Source: Saposhnikovia divaricata (taxonomy: Eukaryota > Streptophyta > Magnoliopsida > Apiales > Apiaceae). Taken from it: a DNA stretch of 64,000 nt. The stretch covers positions 14,040,001 to 14,104,000 of the forward strand of contig CM071596.1 in NCBI GenBank assembly GCA_036435485.1, written 5' to 3'. A program made the position numbers and the translations under genes. Of this stretch, positions 10,837 through 22,081 are shown one piece after another (positions within the stretch are counted from its first letter, which is position 1; each line of letters opens with the position of its first letter). The notes under the pieces were generated by a model. The model made no database searches. It was not told where the DNA came from and was given only the letters and a program-made list of their open reading frames with translations.

Positions 10837-12386
10837 TGAAAGGCATATGACATAGCCTATTTGTAGTTCGAGGACTCAACTCAACTTAAGCTTAGTTTGT
10901 AATAAGTAAATAACTTTAACTGTCACAGGAATCTCAGGAGGTACTATCTGTCAGAAGAAAAACCCTAAAGTCAATCTATAGTTTTGATGTTTTACACTGG
11001 AAGAAGTTCAGATTGCTGATCAAGCCTCAGTATAGCATCAAAGAAGTGGATTTATTTCTAAGACAGAGATTTCTAGAGTAACAGTTTCAGACAGTATACA
11101 GTGAAGTACAAGAAGGAGAAAGAGATGAGAAGAAAAATGAATCACATTATTAATGTGAAAATTAAAGGACAGTCATTGAGGTTAGTCGTTCATGAACCAG
11201 ACAGTACATGGAACGTCATCTTTTATTACTTTCAGTGATTCAGAAAAGAATTAAGACAATCCAAGGATATATAATTATTCTTGTTTAATTAATTTAAATC
11301 AAGTAGTCAATTTAATTAATTAATTAATTCATCTTGAATTAATTCTTTAATTAAATTAATTATTAGATTAATTAAATCAGATTAATTATTTAAGTAAGAA
11401 TAAATTAAAATGATTATTTATTAATCAATTTTAATTAATTCTGAAAAAATGAACTAGCAAGACAATCCCTGATTGTCTTGCCGATTGTCTTGAAGGTTAA
11501 ATTCAGAACAGCAAGACAATAGGAGATTGTCTTGCCGATTGTATTGGTGAAGAAATCAATAAAGCAAGACAATTCCTGATTGTCTTGATAATGATAATGT
11601 CTGAAAAGCTTTTAAAAAGTAGAATAAAAATCTAATTTGATTGTCTTGACGATTGTCTTGGCAGTTCAATTTGATTGTCTTGATAATGATCAAAAAGAAA
11701 AAGCTTCAGACAGAATGATAAATTTGATAAAGCAAGACAAAGATATCTGAATTTGATTGTCTTGACGATTGTCTTGGAAGAACCTGATTGTCTTGACGAT
11801 TGTATTGCCTATTGTCTTGGCAGTACAAAACTGGTTGTCTTGGAAGAAGAAATTGTATTGAAGATTGTCTTGATAGTTATAATTGAAGATAAAGATGCAG
11901 AGATTTATATATATCAAGACATCTCGACAGAATCAATCAGTGAGGAAAAACAACACAGAAAATATTACATTTCAAGAACTGAATTCTCTCTTCTCTCTCA
12001 TCAAGAACACATCACAAGAAGCAGAAAATTATTTAGAAAATCAAGTTCATCTTATTTTTAATATCTGATCCGATAGAACTGATTTCATTGATACTCTTGT
12101 ACTATTAGCGAGTTTTTACTCCTAATCTATATCTTGATTTTTATTAACAAATCTAGAAAAATTCATGTTGAATTTTCTAATTTGTTTTTATTAACTAGAT
12201 ATAAATTCTGTACTGTATTTGTAACAAACCCCTCAAGTTAATATAATTTTATATTCAACTTGAATTTTGTTTCATTTAATTCCGCTCAAATTTGTCAAAA
12301 TATAAATTAAATTATCCGGACAAATTTCGATAAAACAGTACTGTTTGTATTCAACCCCCCCTTCTACAAACAGATTGGACCTAACA
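10837..12386 (+). repeat. 3' LTR of element A (1550 bp)
   Basis: Starts TGAAAGGCAT after the polypurine tract and ends CTAACA. The last 198 bp match positions 1-198 exactly. U3 holds the motif cluster (11458-11872) and a TATA box at 11906-11914. AT-only runs of (TTAATTAA) type lie at ~11275-11445. Confidence 0.92.
11458..11914 (+). promoter_or_regulatory. LTR promoter of element A: GATTGTCTTG cluster plus TATA box
   Basis: Twelve exact copies of GATTGTCTTG or its complement start at 11458(+ complement form), 11471, 11483, 11525, 11578, 11639, 11651, 11673, 11755, 11767, 11785 and 11863, plus several one-mismatch copies. Doublets 12 bp apart recur (11471/11483, 11639/11651, 11755/11767; near-exact at 11525/11537 and 11785/11797). 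TATATATAT follows at 11906-11914, 34 bp after the last copy. This is the expected U3 position for an enhancer and core promoter. Confidence 0.7.
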
Positions 12387-12526
12387 TATAAAAATAGAAC
12401 AATCTTATTTTTATACAAAAAAAGAAAATTTTAAAAATTAATTATGCACCTATCTTTAAAATTAACCTTAAAATGCGTGCCAGAAAGTGACAAAAAAGTG
12501 TTAAGAATTGGGTGGGACGGAGGGAG
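12387..12526. mobile_element. Right half of a Stowaway-like MITE split by element A
   Basis: It ends GGGACGGAGGGAG followed by TA, the complement of the CTCCCTCCGTCCC terminus seen at 16402. The left half must lie beyond the window, on the other side of element A. Non-coding and AT-rich. Confidence 0.65.
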
Positions 12527-12528
12527 TA

Positions 12529-14495
12529 TATAACTTGTTGTATCTGCATTATCAAACTACAATTGGTAGGTTTGAACATGTTTCGAACTCCTAATTTGCT
12601 CAATAAATATGGTAATCTTGCTACAGACAGTGGTTTAGTAAGAAAATCTGCAGGTTGTTGTATAGTAGACAAATATAAAGGCTGAATCAAACCCTCCTTC
12701 ACTTTATCTCGAATAAAGTGACAATCCAACTCTATATCTTTTTGTACGTTCAAGTAACACTAGATTTTCAGCTATATGTATTACTGAGGTATTGTCACAT
12801 TACATAGGTATTGGTCTAGGAATCTTGAAATTAATCCTTTTTAGCAGATTATACAACCAAGTTACTTCACACAGTGTTGTAGCTAATGCTCTGTATTCTA
12901 CCTCTGTAGAGGACCTAGCTACTTTTGTTTGCTTTTTACACTTCCAAGATATTAAAGATCCCCTAACATCACACAATACCCTGTTAAAGATCTTCTGGTC
13001 ATGGGACATGTTGCGCAATCAGCATCACAAAAAGACTTCAGAGTTAATGAACTGATAGTTGAAAGAAACAAGTCTTGTCTTGGATTTGCTTTTATTTATC
13101 TTACCAACTTCAGTGCAGCTTGCCAATGAACATCAATAGGAGAAGCCATGAACTGACTTAGTATATGTACAGGATAGAAAATATTTGGTCTTGTTATAGT
13201 GAGATAAATCAACTGTCCAACCAATCTTCTGTATTTCATAGCATCAGGTAAGACATTACTAGAAAAATCATGAAGTTTATGCTGAGCTTCCATAGTAATA
13301 GCACTTGATTTTGCACCCAGCAATCCAGTACTATCCAACAGATTAAGAGCATATTTTCTCTGATAAATATATATACCATCTAAAGATCTAGCAATTTCAA
13401 GGCCAAGAAAGTAGTTTAAATGCCCTAAATCCTTGAGCTTAAATTGAGAAGCAAGAAACTCTTTAACAGTTGCAATTTGCTTGACACAGGAACCAGTCAA
13501 AATCTTCTATATATATATATATACCAATAAGACTATAATAGATGTAGATGTATGCAAATAGAACATAGATGTATCCCCTATTGACTGTGTAAACCAAATT
13601 GAATAACAGCAGTGGAAAACTTATCAAACCACTTCCTAGGAGACTGATTAAGACCGTAGATAGACTTAATAAGTCTATAGACTGGATTAGAGCCAGCAAA
13701 AGAAGAAGGAATAGTCACCCCTGGTGGAACTCTCATATAGACCTCCTCATGTAAATCAACATTCAAAAAATCATTTACAATATCCAGTTGATGAATATGC
13801 CAATTTTGAATTGCAGCAACAGACAAAATAAGATGAACAGTAGCCAATTTGGCAACTGGTGCAAAGGTTTAAAAATAGTCCAAGCCAGCAGTTTGAGTAA
13901 AACATTGTGCAACTAACCTAGCCTTATATCTCTCCAATGTACCATCAGGTCTGTACTTGACTTTATAAATCCACCTACAACCTACCACTGTCTTACCAGG
14001 TGGTAAAGAGATTATTTCCCAAGTATTATTTGTCTCTAGTGCATTAAGCTCTAATTGAACAGCTTTACACCAATTTGAGTCTTTAACAGCTTGAGAATAT
14101 AATAAAGGTTCTTTTATAGCCATAGAGTTTGCAACAAATGCCTTATAAGAATTATTAAATTTGTTTGAAGAATCAACTAGTTGAATAGGATATTGTACTA
14201 TAGAAGCACATGTTTTCTGAAGAGTTTTAGGAAGACCAGTATAGTCTGAGTATTTTGCAGGTAAAACTTTAGTTCTAGATGACCTAACAGTTAAAACCAT
14301 ATCTAATACTAAAGGATCATTTGATGTAGATGCAAGAGACTATTCAGATGAATTAGAGAACTGAACACCATTTGTAGGTTGTGAAGACTGTTCAGATTAT
14401 GTAGCAGAAGAAGAATTTGAAACAGCAGATTGTAAATCATCTATAAAAGATGAAGAAAAAGGAAACACAGAAGAGAAAGCATTGCTAGTGGTATG
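12529..14495 (-). pseudogene. Element B pol, RT and RNase H part
   Basis: Minus-strand pieces in several frames: RT N-terminal part 13869-14300 (WEIISLPPGKTVVGCRWIYK), RT middle 13578-13847 (HQLDIVNDFLN, then IKSIYGLNQSPRKW), RT C-terminal 13096-13500 (FKLKDLGHLNYFLGLEI), RNase H 12800-13018 (RSSTEVEYRALA) and the RNase H end 12529-12753 (QPADFLTKPL). The YVDD region should lie near 13500-13575 but a (TA)n-rich stretch takes its place. Multiple frameshifts and stops; dead. Confidence 0.87.
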
Positions 14496-15759
14496 TGAAG
14501 GTAGTGTTTTTCGTAAGTTCGTTCATAGGGAAGGACTCTCAATATTGATTTTGAGTATATTATTTCTTACAATCTAGAAGTGTGTAAATGGGGGGTTTTG
14601 AGTTTGGTTAAGGTGTTTTATCAAACATCTTGCATACAATAACTAAATTGCTAAAAAAATACAACTAAGTTAATGGCAACTATCCAAATTTACCAACACA
14701 ACACAATGAGTGAATTAGCAAGATATAGGGATATTCGACCCAAGGATAATGGCAACTCAAGCACTTCAACTCAACAACAAGCAAATATATCCAACTCTAC
14801 CTAACCAAGATAATTGGTGAAGCACACAATCACTTATTTCTCTTCTATTATAAATACTAATTTAGTGAAGCACATAAATTAGTTCTCTCGATACTAGCAA
14901 CTAATAGTGAAGCACTACCAATTTAACCAAATCAAGGAATCAATCAAAGAGAGGTTAGGACAAACCCAAGGATGAGAAGCTCAACCTATGTATTTGCATT
15001 TAAAGCTTGAGAATTTAGGTACACTAAACTTGTGCTACTATAATGAATGTACTAACAATTACGGATTAGCAAAAACAATTAGCAATTGATATTACAAGAA
15101 GAGCAAATTGAAGCAACTTACAATTCTCCAAGCAAAATCATAAACAATACAACTCAAGAATTCAAGATAGAGTGAAATAGATCTTACTCAAATTGAAGTG
15201 GGTTTTGATACAAGAGATCCTCCTTGAGCCAAATATATGGAGTTAGTTACTCATAATCAATGCTAGATTATGAGTAATTGATGTTTTTCTCTACTCTACT
15301 AACCCTAATTGAATGGAATTTTAAGAGGTTAGGTTAGATGAAGATAAGAGGTAGGTTAAGATAGATGTGTTAGGATGTAGGTTAGAAGTTATGAAGATGT
15401 TATGTTTACTTCTCATTTAATACACAACAGGACTTGTACGGCCTGTTAAACTGCCGTACAGCAACCCGTAAAGAAAAATTGCTCCTTTGAACGGCCTGTC
15501 GAACGGCCGTACATCAGCCCGTACGAGATAAAATCTTCAAGATAATACATTAAACACCTCCCGACATCGCGAGCTTTCATCTTCTAACTTCCCTCTTGAA
15601 TAATCTTCGCTTTCATGCCCAAATTAAGCCATCTTTTCAACAATTAAGCACGAGGCACTGAAAGATGAAAAACATAACAAATATTAATAAAAAAACATTC
15701 GAAACTAACAAAAATGCAGAAGAATAAAAGACAAAACGTGTATAAAATACACGTTATCA
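14496..15759 (-). mobile_element. Solo LTR (1264 bp) inside element B
   Basis: Begins TGAAGGTAGTG, ends ACGTTATCA on the plus strand (TG...CA) and is flanked by the 5-bp direct repeat gtatg at 14491-14495 and 15760-15764. Element B reading resumes across it. No gag or pol inside. Two diverged copies of a GTACGGCC-containing segment lie at ~15435 and ~15490. A TTTTATACACG stretch at its minus-strand start suggests minus orientation. Family not recognised; a small non-autonomous element is the alternative. Confidence 0.72.
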
Positions 15760-16065
15760 GTATGAAAAGGAAATGTAGATTCACAAAAGAAGACATCTCT
15801 AGAAACAAACATATGTACTGTTTCCAAATTCATTAGCTTATAACCCTTTTTATGTTGAGCATAACCAAGAAAAATAAATTTAGAAGCTCTAATAGCAAAT
15901 TTATCTTGCCTTCTAGACAATGTAGAAGCATAGGCAAGACAACCAAATACTTTCATATGACTATAAGGTGAAGGTTTATTGAAAAGAGCTTCATAAGGTG
16001 TCTTATTGTGAAGAATGGAAGAGGGAGTTCTATTAATAATATAGGTAGCAGTGAGTAAACAATCT
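15760..16065 (-). pseudogene. Element B integrase C-terminal part
   Basis: The minus-strand frame carries TPYEALF, then MKVFGCLAYA and FIFLGYAQHKKGYKL, typical of the copia integrase C-terminal region. The upstream half of the same gene continues at 22082, on the far side of the CACTA transposon. The TSD tct is 16063-16065. Confidence 0.88.
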
Positions 16066-16401
16066 CACTACAAGAAATTTTATATTTACCTACTAATAAT
16101 TTACCTACCAAATATATATTAGTAGATAAAAATTGTCTTTACTTACCGATATTTATGGGTAGAGACTATTGGTAGATAAATATCTTAGTACCTAAATGTT
16201 TTAGGTCCCGGACCCACATAGACATTAGCAAACGTTATGATTATATGGGGTCAACTTCAACAATTAATATTTATAGGTTGGATGTTAATGACATGTTCAA
16301 TTAATTTGTCTCAACTATAATGCTTTTTCGAAAAACTAAATATGATGTACCTACGAAATAAAAATAATAATATATGCTAGTTTTTTTTCGAGTAATTAAT
16401 A

Positions 16402-16735
16402 CTCCCTCCGTCCCAACGGATTCTTTACAGTTACTATTTTGGGCCGTCCCATCCATTTCTTTACATTACCAAAATAGTAAGTTTTAACACTATTACACCC
16501 ACTACTTCACTTATTTTAACAATACTTTATACTATTACACCCACTACTTCACTTATTTTAACAATAAAATCACTATTACACCCACTACTTCACTTATTTT
16601 AACAATAAAATCAATATTACATCCACTACTTCATTTATTTTAATAATATTACACCCACTTTATACCCACTATTATATGTTTGTTTTGTCCTCCGTGCCCA
16701 GCTAGGATGTAAAGATCCCACTGGGAAGGAGGGAG
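16402..16735. mobile_element. Stowaway-like MITE with internal tandem repeat
   Basis: Starts CTCCCTCCGTCCC and ends GGGAAGGAGGGAG, flanked by TA on both sides (16400-16401, 16736-16737). The interior has three to four imperfect copies of a 35-45 bp unit containing ATTACACCCACTACTTCA (16490-16640). Non-coding. Confidence 0.7.
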
Positions 16736-16739
16736 TATA

Positions 16740-18900
16740 TGCTAGTTTTAGTTACCTTTTATTTGTATTCAACTTTTTTAATATAAATTGAGCACTGCTT
16801 TTCGACATTATCATTTTTTTTCAATTTTTACACAAGTCCTGGACCATCAGATTTATTGAATTAAACGGTCAGGATACGATGGCGCCAGCCTCTCTCATCC
16901 TCGCCATATCCACCTGCTTTTCCTTTTTCTGTTTTACTAATTAGATTTTTTTCTTTTTTTTGATAACACCTTTTTCTATTGATTTTTTCCGCACTCCATA
17001 ACATTTTATTATTTAAAAATTGAAATGTAATTATTAACTAATGTTTTCTTGCTAAATTTATATTTTAATCATTTTTTTTCCTATCAATATTTTAATCTAA
17101 ATATTTGGGGAAAAATATCTAAATGTAGTTGATTATGTAATTGAAAAAAAACGAACCCGAGTTTAGTGATTAAAAAATTTGGTATTTTGATACAATTACG
17201 TGACATTTAAACATAATTTTTCATATAAATAAAGAGTATAGATATAAATTTGATTATATCGTAGAATAGCTTTAGATTATTTCATTAATTTATAATGAAT
17301 TTTAAAAAAAGAATAGTTGTGTAATGTAATTTTTAATTTCTTAATTAAGATAACAATGATAACAAAATCTTTTGGACTACAATATCTATTACAACTAATG
17401 GAAACTAGTCAATATCTTTATAACCATCGGTCTCATCACCATCTTCTTCTTCTTCATTTTCTTCACCTTCTTCTTCTTCTTCTTAAATAGTCATTAGCAT
17501 ATACCAGACACATAACCAAATCATCGCCTTATACAAGTAGTTCTGATACCATTATTGGATTTCGAGGTAGTTAAACATAGCGGTAACAATGATAAGTATA
17601 AAAAAATTCGAAATTCAAAACCATGAATCCATGTATAAGGGGATGTATGGGATGATTTTACAGTTGAGAAAGGAAAGGGAGATGGCGGTGAAGAGAGAGA
17701 GATAGAAGAAAAGGGAGGAAGAAAGAGAGATAGAAGAAAAGGGAGAGAGGGGAGAGATAAAAGGGAGACCGGGTGGAGAGACAGGGGTAAGATAAAATGA
17801 AGGGTTTGATAAAATAATAGGGATAAAATATGGATAATTGGATGTGTGTTTTTTTGTTTTAATTAACGGCTGTAGATTGATTGAAGAAACACAATCCGTG
17901 TGCTATGCTGTCAGCCAATAATACATTGACACGTGTCATCAAACAGAATTTTTAATTTTCCATTCTTAATATAGAGTAAAATAAATAAATGGAAATCAAA
18001 AATGCTCTAAAAAATATGAAATTTTTACGAGCACTTTGAAATATTTAAAAAATTGTTCTCTCAAAAGTTTGTCAAATTTCGTTAGGATATAAAGAATTGA
18101 AAAATAATTATTTAAAAATGAAGTTTAAGAATTTTTACATAATTTTTAAATAGATAAAATTTGCGTTTAAAAAAAGATAAAATTCATAGAAATTGTGATA
18201 CAGTTGGATATGAAATTCATAGAAATTCTTTTTTAGTATTAAAAAATTATAAAAGTCATTAACACAAATAATTTTCTCAATGAGAGTCTTTAATTTCTGT
18301 CTATTCTCTCCTCTTTCCTTTTCATTTCTTCACCAAAGAAATTAATTCTTAATCTTACTTGTTTTAGTATCGTTGTGACCGCTGTTCCTAACGGTGTAAT
18401 TGAAGATATTTCCCTTCCTTGTGAATCAATTATACTTCTCTCTTTTTACTTTTTGTCCTTTATGAAGTACTTTTTTTTAAAGACTTTATGAACTACTTAG
18501 TCATAATGGACTACAGCTTTAATTTGATAGCTTTACTTTCGGTGTAATTTGATAGCTTTAATATGCAACACATCTAATAATGGACTACTTAGTCTTGTGT
18601 ACAATTTTTTTTTTTCAGTTCTGGCGCTCACCATTCCCCCAAATTTTTTTGTTAATTTTTAACTTTTTACTATATACCCACCTTTTGCCAAAGCCACACA
18701 GCCACACGAGTCCTGCTTCTTTCTCTAATTGGTAATTCATCTCTCAATATCTTTACTTTTTTGTGTTTATATGCAAGTACAATTTAAGAATATAAGTATG
18801 AATCACTGGTTATGTGGTATGTATTATTGTATATATGTGTTTGGATACAAATAGGGGGTATCATAACTTGTGTGTTTTATGATTTAATTTTATAATTTTT
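16740..18900. other. Non-coding interior of the CACTA element
   Basis: AT-rich, no supportable gene. It contains CTT-rich (17440-17485) and GA-rich (17660-17780) low-complexity runs, and on the minus strand near 17545 a TGGTATCAGAAC string resembling a copia PBS, perhaps a retroelement remnant. Confidence 0.5.
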
Positions 18901-18918
18901 TGTATAGGATTGCATACC

Positions 18919-21462
18919 ATGTCGCCTGGACGCCGCCCCACTCGATCCATGATACGCAATCAATAAGAAATACCAACAAAAGATACAGATGTTCGTACTA
19001 GTGAATCAAAAGGCAACACTCATTCTGATGCTAAGACCGGACAACCAAGTGCTACAACTCCTTTGATTGGTGAAAATGAGAATACTGCAAGATCTGGTAG
19101 ATTGTAATATACTTTGTGTCTTAATATATTGTTTAGTGTATTGCATTCTGAATTTTTTTGTTTGTTGAACATATATGTAGATCAAAAAGTTAATCCACGT
19201 AAAGCAACTCGAGGATTGGGGACTTCAAAAATTGCTAAGGCATCCGCAACAGGGAAGTTATCAGTCATATTTGATGCAGATTGTCGTCAACCAATTTGTG
19301 GTAATGCTGAAAGATTTAACAATGAGATTGGATTTATTGTTCGTAATCATGGCACATTTTTTTATAAAGATTGGAGACTCGTTCTTGAGGAGGTCAGAGC
19401 ACCACCACGAAGTTATCTTTTGGTAACATTTCTTACATTATTATAAATTTATTTTGATGCTGCTCTATTGTAATAATTTATGGTAATAATTTAGATGCAG
19501 TAGTAATTTTAAGAGTAATTTACAGAGACATCACGGTCGTAGAAATCTGTAGGTTCATGAGGAAGATACACTGGTTATAGTCATATAGATACTTCGAGTA
19601 TACTGGTGACAGTCTTACGAGTCCAATTAATGTAATATGTAGATAACCCACTGGCCTTGTCACATAAAGGTTGTCAAATTTTTAGGTAAATGAAGCAACA
19701 CTTCAGATTTGTAGGCTCCAGAAATATTCATAGTCGTGATGAATGGGGAAACATCCTAGATACATACTAAAGCTTAAGGAACTTGATATTTCTATAAAAG
19801 AACAGGGCCGCATGAACTAATTCAAAGAAATGGGCCAAACGACATATAAATTTACAAGAAGGCCCATATTTACATACCTTTCTTTAACCCATGAGATGCA
19901 TCATCTCCAATGAACATGAGAGGAACTTCAACTTTTAACCAAGCATGTGAAGGGGCCCATATGAAGGTCACATTTACTACTGCCTCTGTACCAGCATGCA
20001 AATGAACTTGACATAAAAAGAAAAAGAAAATTAAGCATATTATCCCCTGTGTATCTACAACTAATATAGTGCAAAAGACCAAGTAAAAGTCCTTTTTATC
20101 AAAAACAAAGGAAAACATGGTATTCCATCAATATATTTTATGTTAGGGACCAGTAAAGTATGATGTCTAAGTAATCCTAAAAACATAAAATACTGTACCA
20201 AACTAATATGATCTTTTATAATCTTACAAGTGAACTACAAATCTCAGAAAACAAAAACAGCATGCTACATATAAAAGAACTGTGCGACTATGAAGAAAAA
20301 CAATACTTAACTTGTTGTCCTACTTTCTAGAGAAGATTAAAGTCAATGTTCTAAGATACACATCAAATTTTGTTTTCGTCATTTGAATTTCCTTTAACTG
20401 TTGGGTTTTAAAATAGAAAGTAAACAAACATTTGGTAACTAACCATTTTATGTAGCAGTAGTTTCCATTAGTTTGTTTTCTTTTGAGTGCGCTAGATACA
20501 TTCTTTATGAACAATCCTTTTTTATGTAGTAGTGTATTTTATGTCCTAAGTGTTTGTTGTTTTCACATACTCAGGAAAATTTTGACATCGACTTACAGGA
20601 TAAAACAACTATATTGTGTATTGATGATCAAATGAGGAGATCGTGGAAACAACACAAGTATAAGTTGCATTCATATTTTAAAAGCATTGGATGTCTAAAA
20701 AATGTTGATATGGCGAAGAAGAAATGATATCCCGACATGAATGAGGACCAACAAGAAGATTGGGAGATCTTATGTGATCAATGGTGTTCAGATCAGTTTA
20801 AGGTGACCTAGTTTTTTTATTATCATTCCTCTTGTTTTTTTAACATGCATTTGTTGATTTACTCTTTATGTAGGAAAGAGCTGCTAAAAATACAATTAAT
20901 CGGTCCAAAAGACCGTTGGAGTCTAAAAATTGATCAGTGTCAACAACACGACATCATATTCGACGTGGAATGGAATTAACTTCAATAACAGGACAAATTG
21001 AAACATGGCGTTTAAATCATTCCGATGAAAATGGATGGACTGGGCCAGACCTTCAAAATTTACTTGTGAGTAATATATTTATCTCTTTATTTTCTACTCA
21101 CACACGTACATAGATAATTTGCTTCAAGGTCCTAATTATAATTATTATGTAACTAGGATAAAATGATGGATATAAGACAAGTATATACTCCAGAGGAAAT
21201 GCCAGATAAGGAAATTATGGAAGCGGTACTTGGTCGTCATTTAGTATACTTGCGAGGATGGGGAAGATCTAGTGGCACATCCAACAAGAAAGCTCACAGT
21301 ACTAATATCAAGTCTGACCAACCGAGTTATCAGGATTTAGTTCAGCGACTTAATGAAGCCAATAAACGTCTTGATGAAGTTGTTAACGTGCTGTGCCAAA
21401 ACAAGCTTATGCCACAACCAAACACATCTCCAACAAATGAAGATTTAGATGATTTATTTTAA
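18919..21462 (+). pseudogene. Transposase_24-like (TNP1/Ptta) gene of the CACTA element, dead
   Basis: Apparent exons: 18919-~19093, ~19182-19424, 20574-~20801, ~20874-21066 and ~21157-21462, with GT..AG type borders. Products include RGLGTSKIAKA, FIVRNHGTFFYKDWRLV and, at the end, QDLVQRLNEANKRLDEVVN with a coiled-coil look. This matches the PF03004 Plant transposase (Ptta/En/Spm) family, thought to bind subterminal repeats. Stops interrupt exon 1 (codon 16), exon 3 (after AKKK) and exon 4 (after SKN). Intron 3 (about 19425-20573) carries the captured exon below. Exon borders were read by eye. Confidence 0.72.
19880..20010 (-). pseudogene. Captured exon fragment resembling bL25-type ribosomal protein (organellar)
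   Basis: The minus-strand frame reads VHLHAGTEAVVNVTFIWAP, then WLKVEVPLMFIGDDASHGLK. The VEVP..F.G.D...GLKKG pattern is that of the C-terminal (TL5-type) domain of nuclear-encoded bL25 family proteins of plant organelles. It is preceded by a T-rich tract with a plausible 3' splice site and ends AAAG|GTATGT, a good 5' splice site. A single exon lies antisense in an intron of the transposase gene, so it is a transduplicated fragment, not a working gene. Family assignment is by motif recall only. Confidence 0.55.
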
Positions 21463-21654
21463 TCTTCTTTTTTAAATATTGTTGGAACTTTTAATTCTAT
21501 GTAACTCATTTGAAACTTTCATTTTTAGGTTATTTTTATTAAATACAATTATGTAATTTTTGAGTTGTTTATTTAATTTAAAATTTTATTTACAGAAATC
21601 ATATTTGTATCAGTATATAATAAATTGTTACCATTGGGAAATTGCCACTACATG

Positions 21655-21880
21655 TGATGCCTTTTCGAGGTGCCATGTGTCACATTTTTGGAGCACCACA
21701 TGTCATGATATGAGATGCGCCACATGGCACGATAGTGAGGCACCACATGGCATGATGAAGAGGTACCACATGGCGCATTAACGAGACTCCATGTGGCATG
21801 TCCATAAGGTGCCACATATGCATGTTATTAGATGACACGTCGGTATGCCACATAAGCAACATATGTAAGTGACATGTTAT
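21655..21880. repeat. CCACATGGC-type subterminal repeat cluster of the CACTA element
   Basis: About eight imperfect copies of a ~25-bp unit with core GCACCACATGGCATGA in a moderately GC-richer island near the 3' end. Such clusters are binding sites of TNPA-like proteins in En/Spm elements. The nearer TIR-proximal part has GGTAGGTA copies. Confidence 0.5.
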
Positions 21881-22081
21881 CTGCTGACTTATTATTGTGG
21901 GGTCCACAAATTATATACCTACCAATATATAAATGTGTAGGTAATGAGTCTATCTCCACCAACTTTTACCTACATATCTTAACCAATACCGTATTGGTAG
22001 GTAATTCTCTTTACCTGCCAATATCATACTTTTATCTACATTTACAATTGGTAGGTAAAAGCCATATTTCTTGTAGTGTCT

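Larger units (their letters stand above)
1..12386 (+). mobile_element. Sirevirus-type Ty1/copia retrotransposon A (5' end cut by window)
   Basis: Order seen: partial 5' LTR, tRNA-iMet-like PBS, gag, pol (protease-integrase-RT-RNase H), a large third ORF, polypurine tract, 3' LTR. Gag with coiled coil and zinc knuckle, integrase before RT, and a long extra ORF between pol and the 3' LTR are Sirevirus traits. The visible 198 bp of 5' LTR match the 3' LTR base for base, so insertion or LTR homogenisation was recent. The bases after the 3' LTR are tataa; the left flank is outside the window, so the TSD cannot be checked. Pol is broken while gag and ORF3 are open. Confidence 0.93.
16066..22078. 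mobile_element. CACTA (En/Spm-type) DNA transposon, 6013 bp
   Basis: Terminal inverted repeats CACTACAAGAAAT (16066-16078) and ATTTCTTGTAGTG (22066-22078), with a 3-bp TSD tct (16063-16065 and 22079-22081). Subterminal TACCTACC/GGTAGGTA motifs lie at both ends. Removing the element and one TSD copy restores continuous reading of element B integrase. Inside are a dead Transposase_24-like gene, a MITE, and a captured gene exon. I see no TNP2/TnpD catalytic transposase, so it is non-autonomous. Confidence 0.93.

Noticed and set aside
11753..12061. 102-codon ORF in the element A LTR
   Set aside because: It reads through the GATTGTCTTG cluster; composition is set by the repeats.
17500..17600. Copia PBS on the minus strand near 17545
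   Set aside because: TGGTATCAGAAC has no LTR end or gag next to it.
19870..20118. Working bL25 gene
   Set aside because: Only one exon-like stretch is recognisable; the upstream part of this ORF is intronic T-rich sequence.
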